From Acidocella sp. (GTDB taxonomy: Bacteria > Pseudomonadota > Alphaproteobacteria > Acetobacterales > Acetobacteraceae), in NCBI GenBank assembly GCA_029077825.1, contig JAQNCT010000003.1, forward strand, positions 1 through 64,000: a stretch of 64,000 nucleotides of DNA. The letters run 5' to 3'. Both the position numbers and the translations under genes were made by a program. The notes below the pieces were generated by a model. The model was not told the origin of the DNA, ran no database searches, and saw only the letters and a program-made list of their open reading frames with translations. This document shows, in pieces, positions 41,129 through 52,164 of this stretch. Positions within the stretch are counted from its first letter, which is position 1. Each line of letters starts with the position of its first letter.

Positions 41129-42397
41129 TTAAATAATGCCATCGTGCTGCCATGCGGCAAGCTCAGTTTCGGTGGCGTTAAGGGTGTTTATTAAAATATC
41201 GCGCGTGTGTTGGCCAAGCTGCGGGGGGGCGGTGTTGTCATGCGTGGCGCTGCGCGAGAAACGCATGGGGCTGGCGACGGTACGCATGGTGCCACCGGGC
41301 ATGGTACCATTGGGCAGCGTGCCGCCGCTGGGGTGCGGGATGGTTTTGAAAATACCCCGGGCGGCGATTTGTTCGTTGGTGTCAAGATCTGGTAGTTGGT
41401 TGATGGGGCCGCACGGGACGGAAGCTGGCTCCAGTTGCGAAATCCATACAGCGGTGCTGCGGGTTTGCATGATGGCTTGCAGCAGCGGCACCAAAATATC
41501 GCGGTGCTGCACCCGTGCTGGGTTGCTGGCGTAAGCGGGGTTTTGGGCGAGTTCGGAGGCGTCAGCTATGGCGCAAAAGCGGCGAAATTGCTCATCGTTG
41601 CCGATGGCGAGGATGGCGTAGCCGTCTGCTGTTTTGAACACCTGATAGGGCACGATGCTGGGATGCGCGTTGCCGTGGCGGGGTGGTTGCGCGCCGGAGA
41701 CGAGGTAGGAGCTGATCTGGTTGGCCAGGGTGGCGATTTGAACGTCAAACAACGCAATATCAATATGCTGGCCAAGGCCGCTGCTGTGGCGCTCATGCAA
41801 AGCGGCCAGAATGGCGGTGGTGGTGTACATGCCGGTGAAAACATCGGTGACCGCGACGCCCACCTTCATCGGTTCGCCGGTTGGTTCACCGGTGAGGCTC
41901 ATTAGCCCGCCCATGCCCTGCATCAAAAAATCATAACCGGCGCGGGCGGCGTAGGGGCCGGTTTGGCCGAAGCCGGTGATGGAGGCATAAATTAAACGCG
42001 GGTTGAGCGCATGGAGTTGGGCAAAGCCGAGGCCGAGTTTGGCAAGGCCACCCAGTTTGAAATTTTCAAGCAGAATATCAGACTGCGCGGCGAGCCGTTG
42101 GATGAGGGCCTGGCCGGCTGGTTTGGCAAAATCAATGGTGATGGATTTTTTGCCGCGGTTGGCGGCCAGGTAATAAGCGCTCTCACCACGGTGTGCGGGG
42201 TTTTGCGCATCAGGCAGGAAGGGCGGGCCCCAGGCGCGGGTGTCATCGCCGGTGCCGGGGCGTTCAACTTTGATGACTTCGGCGCCAAGGTCTGCCAGGG
42301 TTTGGCCCGCCCAGGGGCCAGCGAGAACGCGGCTAAGGTCAAGCACGCGGATGCCGTGCAGGGGGGCTTTGGGCGGCGTTATGGGCGGTAGTGTCAT
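41129..42397 (-). CDS. CaiB/BaiF (family III) CoA-transferase
   Basis: GIRVLDLSRVLAGPWAGQTLADLGAEVIKVERPGTGDDTRAWGPPF, GYDFLMQGMGGLMSLTGEP. Confidence 0.93.
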   Translation of the reverse strand: MTLPPITPPKAPLHGIRVLDLSRVLAGPWAGQTLADLGAEVIKVERPGTGDDTRAWGPPFLPDAQNPAHRGESAYYLAANRGKKSITIDFAKPAGQALIQRLAAQSDILLENFKLGGLAKLGLGFAQLHALNPRLIYASITGFGQTGPYAARAGYDFLMQGMGGLMSLTGEPTGEPMKVGVAVTDVFTGMYTTTAILAALHERHSSGLGQHIDIALFDVQIATLANQISSYLVSGAQPPRHGNAHPSIVPYQVFKTADGYAILAIGNDEQFRRFCAIADASELAQNPAYASNPARVQHRDILVPLLQAIMQTRSTAVWISQLEPASVPCGPINQLPDLDTNEQIAARGIFKTIPHPSGGTLPNGTMPGGTMRTVASPMRFSRSATHDNTAPPQLGQHTRDILINTLNATETELAAWQHDGII

Positions 42398-42446
42398 GCG
42401 CTTGGTTTGGTACAATTGCAGCGCGCTGAGAAGTGTTGGGGTTGGG

Positions 42447-43535
42447 CTAAAACAGCAACCCAACTTCCATGGTGGTTTGCAGCGCCAGCGGTTTTGCACC
42501 ACCCGCCGTAACATGCGCATGCAGCAGCCCCAGGTCAGCCCGGGCAAACAGATTGCCCTTTTGCCACGCAGGGGCAATGGAGACCCCGTAGAAGGAGCTA
42601 TTGGGGCCGGTGCCGAAAAAGTCAGCTGTGGTGGTGGCGGCTTTGTTGCTGGCCTGGGTAGCGTATTCGACGAAACCGCCAAGCGAGTAATTGGTGCCGC
42701 TGAATTGATACAATGCGAAAACGGCCGCTGACAGGTTGCGGGCATAGCCGCCCAGGCCCAATGCGGCGTTTGGGTTGGCGTATTGCACCTGCACTTCTGG
42801 TGTGATGCTTAAGCCGCCCTGGGTTCGGGTATAAAAGGCCCCCAGCAAAGTGGAATTATTTAGCAGCACATTGCCGCTGCCCAGCGCGTTAACCCCGGTG
42901 CGGCCAAGATTACCACCGCCATACACCGAGAGAGAGTTCTGCTCATTGGGGGCCCAACTGCCGATGCCTTGCAGGTAATTTACCACCCCGGTGTAGTAAC
43001 CATCAGTTAATGAGAGGCTGGCGCTGAGTGTGCCTTGTGTGAGCGCAATTTGGACGCCGCGCCCCTGGCCTGGTTGGGTGGCGGCAATGGCTGAAAAAAA
43101 CTCACCGGTGTTGAGCCAATCCTGCGCGCCTTCATACCCCACAAGCGGGTTTAACTGCCCTGCTGAAACGCTGACATTGTCGTTAGGGGCAATGGTGATG
43201 TACCCGGCAAAAAGCGGGGAGACGCTGAAGTAGTTATTAACAACGGGTGCTGCGCCAAGGGTTTGGGCTGAATAAGCGCCAATTTCTATGGTGAACTGCA
43301 CAATGCCGGTGGTTTTTTGCAACTCAACCAGTGCGTTACCCAAGGCGGCGCCATAGGTTTTGGTATTTTTGGGCGCGTTGGATTGGGCGTAAAACCCGCC
43401 GTCCACACCACCTGAAAAAACAATTTGCCCAAGCGGTCCCCCGTCAATAGCAATATTTTGCGGGGGGTTTAAGGCGCGTGCCTTACTTGGCAAGGCGATG
43501 ACGGCAAGTGCCGCGACCAGGGAGCGTAAAACCAT
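42447..43535 (-). CDS. Outer-membrane porin-like beta-barrel protein
   Basis: Signal peptide; alternating beta-strand pattern; C-terminal ...TMEVGLLF. Confidence 0.7.
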   Translation of the reverse strand: MVLRSLVAALAVIALPSKARALNPPQNIAIDGGPLGQIVFSGGVDGGFYAQSNAPKNTKTYGAALGNALVELQKTTGIVQFTIEIGAYSAQTLGAAPVVNNYFSVSPLFAGYITIAPNDNVSVSAGQLNPLVGYEGAQDWLNTGEFFSAIAATQPGQGRGVQIALTQGTLSASLSLTDGYYTGVVNYLQGIGSWAPNEQNSLSVYGGGNLGRTGVNALGSGNVLLNNSTLLGAFYTRTQGGLSITPEVQVQYANPNAALGLGGYARNLSAAVFALYQFSGTNYSLGGFVEYATQASNKAATTTADFFGTGPNSSFYGVSIAPAWQKGNLFARADLGLLHAHVTAGGAKPLALQTTMEVGLLF

Positions 43536-43593
43536 TTTTTACCCGCCAATAAACCAATAAGCGCGACGTAGCATTAGGCTGGCAAACTGTCAT

Positions 43594-44286
43594 CTAGCCG
43601 CCGCTTTCATGTACCGGCAACGTGAAGCTCATGGGGGTTTGGTTCATGCCCGGTAGGAAGGCTGGTAGATGTGAGGCGCGCAAAGCATCAAGTGCGGCTT
43701 CATTAACAGGTTGAATGCTGCTCGGGGTGAGGATATGGGCGGACAGTAACGTGCCTTCAGGGCTGATGGTAAAGGCCAAAATACAATCACCCGAATTTTC
43801 CGAATCAATAATTTCCTGCGGCACCACCAAGTTTGAATCAACAATGGCGCGCACTTGCCCGATGTAGCGCGCCAGCAGGCTTTGCTGCGTTACCGCTGCG
43901 GGCGGCGGGGCCGCGGTGAGGGGGGTAACGGGTAGCTGGGGTGATGTGGTTGGTGGCGGTGGTGGTGCCACATGTTGGATGACATGATGTTGAATGGCGC
44001 TATGTTTAAGTGGTGGCGGTGGGGTTACCACCGGCATGGGCACCACCGGCGGCGGCTTAGGTGCGGGTGGCTGGGGTACCGGCGGTGGTGGCTTGACCGC
44101 CACGGGTAACGGCGCGGGCGGTAGAATTTTTAGCTGCACGGTGGCCGGGGTAACTACCGGGGCTGGCCGTGTTGTGTGCAGCATGAATAGAATGCACACA
44201 GCCTCAATTAACGCGGCGATTAAAAGTGCTCGCCCGAACCGGTTTGGTTCGGGCGAGATGAAATGTGACGGCTGAACAACACTCAT
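43594..44286 (-). CDS. TonB-family energy transducer
   Basis: Single N-terminal TM, Pro-rich linker, C-terminal domain FTISPEGTLLSAHILTPSSIQPVNEAALDALRAS. Confidence 0.88.
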   Translation of the reverse strand: MSVVQPSHFISPEPNRFGRALLIAALIEAVCILFMLHTTRPAPVVTPATVQLKILPPAPLPVAVKPPPPVPQPPAPKPPPVVPMPVVTPPPPLKHSAIQHHVIQHVAPPPPPTTSPQLPVTPLTAAPPPAAVTQQSLLARYIGQVRAIVDSNLVVPQEIIDSENSGDCILAFTISPEGTLLSAHILTPSSIQPVNEAALDALRASHLPAFLPGMNQTPMSFTLPVHESGG

Positions 44287-44288
44287 AT

Positions 44289-46529
44289 TCAGAATTTGGC
44301 GGTAATATTTCCGTACACGCCCAAGGGGGCGCCAACGATGCCTTCTTTGTAGTTTTGGTTGTTAGAATCTACGTTAATGTCAGACTGTGCATAATAGCGC
44401 ACGTTGAAAAGATTATCCACGTTGAGAGAAAATTTCAGGGCTTTTACAATGCCCAGTTTCACCGGAACAGTATCAGATAGAGAGAGATTGGTGATGAAAT
44501 AAGCCCCTTGGCGATAGCTGCTGGAGACATTTGTGTTGGCCAGATTAAGGTAGGTTTTGCCGATATAATGCGCATCAACCCCCACAAAATATTGGCCATT
44601 GGTCCATGCGCCACCAAGCGAGACTAAATAATCTGGCACGTTGCCAAGTGGCTGGCCTTTGGTAACAGCAGAACCTGAAGCTTGGTCAGTGAAGTTGGAG
44701 GCGTAAATACCATGGTTATATGAGGCATTTATATAACCGCTGAAGTCACCCGGTATGGCTGCAAAAGGTGAGGGAATTGAATCGCCGGCTTGTAGCTCCA
44801 CACCGTCATAAGCTTCTTTACCGCCATTACGGGTGGTGGATAGGCCGGTTACGGGGTCAGTGAAGCTGTTAAAAATATTGCTAAAATCTTCGCGGTAATA
44901 ATTGGCCCCCAGAGCCAAGCTGCCGCTGACATAGCGAATGCCCGCCTCATAATCAGTTACGTGTTCTGGTTGAGCGGTAACGGGAACATTGACGGTGACG
45001 TTGTTTGTGCCGGTTTGGCTGTCATTACTGTAATAAGCGGTGATATCAGGGAATTTTATGTTTTGGCCGTAGGATGCATAAGCATCAAGACCGGTAAAAA
45101 GCTCATAGCTTGCACTTAATGTTGGGGATGAATAATGCGCGTAATTTGAGACGCTGCCGGGGATGGAATAGTAATATGCAGCTTGATCATTATTTTTTGT
45201 TTCAGCCCAAAGATATTTGGCACCAGGGATGATTTTTAAGCGGTCATCCATCAGGCTGATTGTGTCTTGAATATAAGCAGACCCTTCAGTGCGGAGCATA
45301 TGCTCGTTCCAAAAATCATTACCAGACCCATCAGCCTGGGGGTTTGGCACAACAGGGGATGTGCTTGAAAAATACTCGCGCGAATGCTCATGACTGAAGG
45401 TGAGGTTGCTGCCAATTTGGATGGTATTATGTGGCAAATTCCATGTCAGGCTTGGCTGTACGCCAAATGTGTTGGTGTAATAGGCATATAAATGATAGGG
45501 CCGGTGCGAACCGTCAACCAGTGAATAGATGCCGAAGGTTTTGGTTGAAAACGAATTGCGTACATAGTCATTCTCACCCACAAAAGCTTTGAGATCCAAG
45601 CTTAAGTCAGGTGTGATTTCCTGGGCGATGCCGCCAATAGCCAGGAAATTAGTTGAGTTGTTTTGCTTATAATAACTTGATGTGGGGAATTGGTATGAGG
45701 TGCCAAATTGGTCAAGCAAGGCGACGGGTGTTAACTGGTTCACATCGCCAGCGCTTTGGCTGTAAATAAAACTGCCGTAGATTTTGGTTTTGGAATTGTT
45801 CAAGGGCGCTTCAAATGAATAAAACAGGTTTGAGTTGGCGTTTTTATCGTTTTGAGTCCAGCCGTTGCTGGTATTACGCTCAAATGAGAAAAGCTGCTTT
45901 ACCCCAGCCACCAGACCGGTGTTGAGGGTTACGTGATAATTAAAACTATCAAAGCTGCCAAAGCCGGCGCCAGCCTCGCCATTGAAATTATCAGTTGGTT
46001 TGCGGGAGTTAAAATTAATCGTGCCACCCAGAGAATTATACGAATTAGTGGCTGGGTTGTTGATGCCGCGGTAAATATCAATGGAGTCAAAGTCATTTTT
46101 GGTTATGAGTGTGTTATTATCATTGTCAGCCTGTGAAACGACACCAGCGGTGAAGGGGTCGTTCAGGGGAATCCCATCATAGGTTTCTGAAAATTCACCG
46201 TCAGAAAATGCGCGGAAAGTAACTTTTTGGTTGACCCCGCTGGGGCCGTTATTGGTGACATAGATTGATGGTTCACGCGCCAAAATATCTTGCGCGGTGG
46301 TGGCAGGGGAGGTGTTTTCAATGACTTGCTTGCTGATGACGCTCACAGTGTAGGTGGATTTGAGCGGGATTTTAACAGGCGCTTTGGCGGCGGCGGTGGC
46401 AGCCGAGGCTGATTTGCTAATGCCCAATATTGGAGTTGCAGAATTTGTGTCTGTTTGCGCAATCGCGCCACCCGATAAGGCCAGAAATGATCCGCAGGCT
46501 GTGCCTAGTAACAAAAATGACTTTTTCAT
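44289..46529 (-). CDS. TonB-dependent outer-membrane receptor
   Basis: Plug domain (TAQDILAREPSIYVTNNGPSGVNQKVTFRAFSDGEFSETYDGIPLNDPF), beta barrel ending ITAKF. Confidence 0.93.
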   Translation of the reverse strand: MKKSFLLLGTACGSFLALSGGAIAQTDTNSATPILGISKSASAATAAAKAPVKIPLKSTYTVSVISKQVIENTSPATTAQDILAREPSIYVTNNGPSGVNQKVTFRAFSDGEFSETYDGIPLNDPFTAGVVSQADNDNNTLITKNDFDSIDIYRGINNPATNSYNSLGGTINFNSRKPTDNFNGEAGAGFGSFDSFNYHVTLNTGLVAGVKQLFSFERNTSNGWTQNDKNANSNLFYSFEAPLNNSKTKIYGSFIYSQSAGDVNQLTPVALLDQFGTSYQFPTSSYYKQNNSTNFLAIGGIAQEITPDLSLDLKAFVGENDYVRNSFSTKTFGIYSLVDGSHRPYHLYAYYTNTFGVQPSLTWNLPHNTIQIGSNLTFSHEHSREYFSSTSPVVPNPQADGSGNDFWNEHMLRTEGSAYIQDTISLMDDRLKIIPGAKYLWAETKNNDQAAYYYSIPGSVSNYAHYSSPTLSASYELFTGLDAYASYGQNIKFPDITAYYSNDSQTGTNNVTVNVPVTAQPEHVTDYEAGIRYVSGSLALGANYYREDFSNIFNSFTDPVTGLSTTRNGGKEAYDGVELQAGDSIPSPFAAIPGDFSGYINASYNHGIYASNFTDQASGSAVTKGQPLGNVPDYLVSLGGAWTNGQYFVGVDAHYIGKTYLNLANTNVSSSYRQGAYFITNLSLSDTVPVKLGIVKALKFSLNVDNLFNVRYYAQSDINVDSNNQNYKEGIVGAPLGVYGNITAKF

Positions 46530-46767
46530 GTGAGGCCCCTATTTTGATGGGCCACCTATAGTTACGATGTGTAACAGATACATGACAAAAATATTGTTAA
46601 ATTATGAAACAAAAAATTACATTGGGAATGATGCCTTGGCGTTTGAACAAAATGAAATTTACCAACATCACATTCAATCGTGCAATTCAAATCAGACGAA
46701 ACAGGTCCTCACCCATCTGGCAAACAGCGCAAATAAGTTTGAATCAGTAGTGGATCATGAGTGAAAA

Positions 46768-48701
<1,934 letters not shown>

Positions 48702-48743
48702 TCAAAAAAGGAGAGCCGGGTGTTGTGGTTTTGGTGAAACCCC

Positions 48744-48842
48744 CGTCCCTCCGCCGGTATGATCCGGATCAGGTTCAAAGGGTTTGCCGTGGTGGGTTTC
48801 CCCCTAGCGACATCTCAGTTCCTTCCGGAACACCCCTCGGTG
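48744..48842 (-). ncRNA. TPP riboswitch (THI element) upstream of thiC
   Basis: Minus strand: GAGGGGTGTTCCGGAAGGAACTGAGATGTC...ACCCTTTGAACCTGATCCGGATCATACCGGCGGAGGGACG. Confidence 0.96.
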
Positions 48843-49067
48843 AAGCCAACAGATGCCATTGAGTGGGATTTGTCAAACGACGAATGGGTTGGGCGGGTGA
48901 AGATGGCGGGCGTACGCATCAACAAGGATGGTGCTGTCTATGGGTTGCAGGGACTGTTCGCGGCTGGCGAGGCGTCGTGCCGTCATTTGCGGGGCATGTT
49001 GCGCAGAAAGATGGCATTCGGTGCCGTTCACCACCTGCTGCCGAAATTTCTAAAACCCGCAGAGTGA
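48842..49067 (+). pseudogene. Remnant of an FAD-dependent oxidoreductase C-terminal region
   Basis: MAGVRINKDGAVYGLQGLFAAGEASCRHLRG resembles the GxxGLFAAGEA motif of succinate dehydrogenase/fumarate reductase/NadB flavoproteins; no upstream gene. Confidence 0.5.
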
Positions 49068-49116
49068 TCCGCCGCTCGTCCGGTAAAACCGCCCGAGGGG
49101 TTGCAGGCGGTGGTTT

Positions 49117-50079
49117 TTATAACCCGGTTTCTGCCATATCCCAGGTTTTATTGGCGTGCTTGAGCAAATCAGGATTGCTTTGGCAATTGACCACGAAGTC
49201 CCGCACGGTTTGGGTACGCCAGGCGTTTTGGTAAGCTTGCCAGGCTTCGAGCAATGATTGCCGTTTCAAATCGGCGGGGGCGAAGGGCAGGGCATTCAGG
49301 AGCTTTACCTTGCCGTTAGGAACCACCAGCAACATGGCCTGAGGGGACTCCAGACGGCGCTCAAGCTCGCTCACTATATCCCAGGGATAGATCGACAGCG
49401 CGATATCTGACGGCACGGCTGCCGCACGCGCGCGTAATGATATTTCGGCTTGCTGCCATGTAGTGTCATCACAGGCCAGAGTGTCCCACGCCGCCGCGGC
49501 GCGGCCAAGCCGCATTAGCGGCCCGGTGACGAAAGCGCTGCAACCATGCTGTATCGCCAGGTCAAAAGCCGGAACAATGTCATGGATATTCAGCCGGGTC
49601 GGAACAAATACCAGTTGCGGTTTTGTGCCAAGTGCGACCAGCCGGTCGATGGCCGCTAACGCTGCCGTGAAACTGCTGCCGGGCCGGCCGCGCGCATGGG
49701 TTGCGGATGTGGCGCCATCAACCGAAATTTGCACGCAATTGACCCCCATCGCGTGCAGCCGCGCTGCCGCCGCATCATCGATCAGGCTGCCGTTGGTCTC
49801 AAGCTTAATGGCAATGCCGGCGGCTGCCAGCGCTTCAAAAATATCCCAGCAATGGGCCACCGCCAGCGGTTCACCACCGCCGAATGCGACGTAAGGGATA
49901 CCAAGGTCAATGATTTGCCGGACAATGCCCATGGCATCATCACGCCCTAATTCGTCAGGCCAAGCATGGCCGGGGCCGGATTCCTCGCAACACGCCAAAC
50001 AACGGGCTTCACACCCGTTGGTTAGCTGCCAAGCGAGGAACAACGGCGATCGATAGGAGTCAAACGACCGCCCAGACAT
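49117..50079 (-). CDS. Radical SAM protein with degenerate SPASM/twitch region (paralogue 1)
   Basis: LTNGCEARCLACCEESGPGHAWPDEL (CxxxCxxC), GGGEPL, KLETNGSLI, QISVDGATSATH; MLLVVPNGKVKLLNALPFAPADL without Cys. Confidence 0.92.
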   Translation of the reverse strand: MSGRSFDSYRSPLFLAWQLTNGCEARCLACCEESGPGHAWPDELGRDDAMGIVRQIIDLGIPYVAFGGGEPLAVAHCWDIFEALAAAGIAIKLETNGSLIDDAAAARLHAMGVNCVQISVDGATSATHARGRPGSSFTAALAAIDRLVALGTKPQLVFVPTRLNIHDIVPAFDLAIQHGCSAFVTGPLMRLGRAAAAWDTLACDDTTWQQAEISLRARAAAVPSDIALSIYPWDIVSELERRLESPQAMLLVVPNGKVKLLNALPFAPADLKRQSLLEAWQAYQNAWRTQTVRDFVVNCQSNPDLLKHANKTWDMAETGL

Positions 50080-50096
50080 AGCTAGTTCAGACGATA

Positions 50097-50255
50097 CTAT
50101 GTGAAACGAATGTAGGGCTGCGCCATGACCTGTTCAGACACATCTTCCAGCAGCGGGGTTTCCAACATCGGCGACTTTGCCGGCTGTGTCTTGTTTTCCA
50201 GTAGGTCTTCAGTCTTTTTTGTTTCGCCAGGAATCTTCGAAATCATGTCGGGCAT
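50097..50255 (-). CDS. 52-aa candidate precursor peptide between two radical SAM genes (absent from the ORF track)
   Basis: ATG...TAG: MPDMISKIPGETKKTEDLLENKTQPAKSPMLETPLLEDVSEQVMAQPYIRFT; GGAGAG RBS about 8 nt upstream; 13-nt overlap with the upstream radical SAM gene. Confidence 0.65.
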   Translation of the reverse strand: MPDMISKIPGETKKTEDLLENKTQPAKSPMLETPLLEDVSEQVMAQPYIRFT

Positions 50256-51214
50256 TTTTCAAACTCTCCGCTAGAAATTAATGACAAAGCATTCGCCGCA
50301 GCATGCACGGCGCTATCAATAATCGCCCGCTCAATCGCCGCGATGACGCCGTCATCATGCCACGCGGCGCAATAGTTTTCCCAAGCTTTGGCAAAACTTA
50401 TACGCCGAAGATCAGCACAAATACAACCAATTGCTGCGACGACTTTGACCATGCCGTTCGGTAGGATCAGCATGGTGGCCGGGGGCGTTGCAAGGCTCAA
50501 TTGCAGCCCGGCCTCCACTGTGAACGGATTGTAACAAATTTCAAGTGAATCAGCCAAAAGCGGGGCCTGGATATCCAGCATTTGTTTGAAATTTTGGTAC
50601 GCCGCTGGGGTGGCGGCGATTTTTGGCCATAGCTTGGCGGCGCGGCCGATGTTCATCAGCATGCCGGTGTTACAGCGAAAGGCCCCAAGGGCGCGCGCCT
50701 GCGCGATAACGGCCTTTGCCTCGTGCAGGTTCAGCCGGGTCGGGGCGAAAGTAACCTCAAGCGGCAGGCCGGCTGCGCGCACGGCACGGCACGCGGCATG
50801 CGCCTTGGCGAGCGACGCACCGGGACGTTGGCGTTCATAGGTATTCTGCGTATCGCCATCGAGGCTGATCTGCACCGAGCGGATCGGCAGCTTGGCCAAT
50901 CGTTTCGCCACCGCGGCATCAAACAACTGTCCATTGGTCTCGATTTTAAGCTGAATCCCGGCCCGGCCCAGAAATTCCGCCACCTCAAAAAAATGCGGCA
51001 TAATCAGCGGTTCGCCGCCGCAGAGCATCACATAGGGGACGCCGTTGGCCACGATGTCAGATGCGAGGCGCATCGCCTCATCGGCGGTCAGCTCATTTGG
51101 CAATGGTTTGCCGGGGGCGGAATCCGTACAGCAATGCAAACAGGCCAGATCACAGGCGCGGGTCATCTGCCAGGAGACAAACAGCGGTGCGCGCAATGTA
51201 TCGATCAGGTTCAT
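50243..51214 (-). CDS. Radical SAM protein with degenerate SPASM/twitch region (paralogue 2)
   Basis: MTRACDLACLHCCTDSAPGKPLPNEL, CGGEPLI, KIETNGQLF, QISLDGDTQNTYERQRPG; ATGA overlap with the upstream prenyltransferase. Confidence 0.92.
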   Translation of the reverse strand: MNLIDTLRAPLFVSWQMTRACDLACLHCCTDSAPGKPLPNELTADEAMRLASDIVANGVPYVMLCGGEPLIMPHFFEVAEFLGRAGIQLKIETNGQLFDAAVAKRLAKLPIRSVQISLDGDTQNTYERQRPGASLAKAHAACRAVRAAGLPLEVTFAPTRLNLHEAKAVIAQARALGAFRCNTGMLMNIGRAAKLWPKIAATPAAYQNFKQMLDIQAPLLADSLEICYNPFTVEAGLQLSLATPPATMLILPNGMVKVVAAIGCICADLRRISFAKAWENYCAAWHDDGVIAAIERAIIDSAVHAAANALSLISSGEFEKCPT

Positions 51215-52164
51215 TGCCGATGGATTAACCAGGCTTGTAGCGCGATCGTTACGGTGAACACCGCCGCCGTCACCAGATAGCACGCCACAATGCGCCGGAT
51301 GGCCGGAACAAACAGCCGGGGTGCGGTGAAGGTGCCGAGCGCGCTGCGTCCGCTAGAGATGAGCAACGGCAGCGCAGCCAAGGTGGCCAGGCTGAGCACC
51401 GGGAATACCCCGGCGATGACGCCCGCCGCCACCACCAGCAGGGCCAGAGCGGCAAGACCCAAATAGAGCCAGACCGCACGTTCACGGCCGACGCGAACTA
51501 CCAGGTTACGTTTCCCGACCAGCCGGTCCTGATGAAAGTCCGGGATGGCATTCACCACCGCCAATGACATGATCATGAACCCCGGAACCAGCGAGGCCCA
51601 AAGTGCGCCCCAGGCAAACAGCCTGGAATGTAAGTACAGGCTGCCGAGCACCATCCAAGGGCCGTAGGAAAGGGCTATGACCGTTTCGCCCAAACCGCGA
51701 TAGGCCCAGCGAATCGGCGGGGCCACATAAAATACCGCCGCCAGACCGCCCAATCCGGCGAACGCCAGGATCGGCCAGCCAGCGCTGAGGGTGAGATAAA
51801 TCCCGACACCCAAAGCTCCGGCGAAGCCCGCGATGCCCAACCAAAGCACCGCATCGGACATCGGCGGTAAATCCTGCGGGTTGAACACCCGGTCGGTTCC
51901 CATCCGCGCGTCAAAATACTCGTTGAAGGCCTCGACTCCGACGACCGCCAGCCCGACGCCGGCGAGGCCGCTCCAGAAAATCGCGGCGTCCAGATGGCCG
52001 GTGATAAGGTAGGCCCATGCCGCACCCAGCACATAAGGCAGCAGGCCGGCGTAGAGAAAGAACCGGTAGCGCACCAGGCTCATCACCAGGAACAGCCGGC
52101 GCAGCATGCTCGGCGCCGCCGCCGGGGTTTGCCGCATATGCGGCGGCGTTACAGATAGACCCAT
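51211..52164 (-). CDS. UbiA-superfamily prenyltransferase (MenA-like)
   Basis: EAFNEYFDARMGTDRV first Asp-rich motif, NAIPDFHQDRLVGKRNLVVRVG second motif, multi-TM. Confidence 0.9.
   Translation of the reverse strand: MGLSVTPPHMRQTPAAAPSMLRRLFLVMSLVRYRFFLYAGLLPYVLGAAWAYLITGHLDAAIFWSGLAGVGLAVVGVEAFNEYFDARMGTDRVFNPQDLPPMSDAVLWLGIAGFAGALGVGIYLTLSAGWPILAFAGLGGLAAVFYVAPPIRWAYRGLGETVIALSYGPWMVLGSLYLHSRLFAWGALWASLVPGFMIMSLAVVNAIPDFHQDRLVGKRNLVVRVGRERAVWLYLGLAALALLVVAAGVIAGVFPVLSLATLAALPLLISSGRSALGTFTAPRLFVPAIRRIVACYLVTAAVFTVTIALQAWLIHRQ

Noticed and set aside
44289-46529. Hypothesis that the TonB-dependent receptor belongs to the nearby thiC riboswitch regulon (thiamin uptake)
   Set aside because: The only TPP element found is upstream of thiC; none is visible upstream of the receptor start at 46529.
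46567-46764. 65-aa AT-rich ORF upstream of the TonB-dependent receptor
   Set aside because: Lies in an AT-rich promoter region, no RBS and no recognisable motif.
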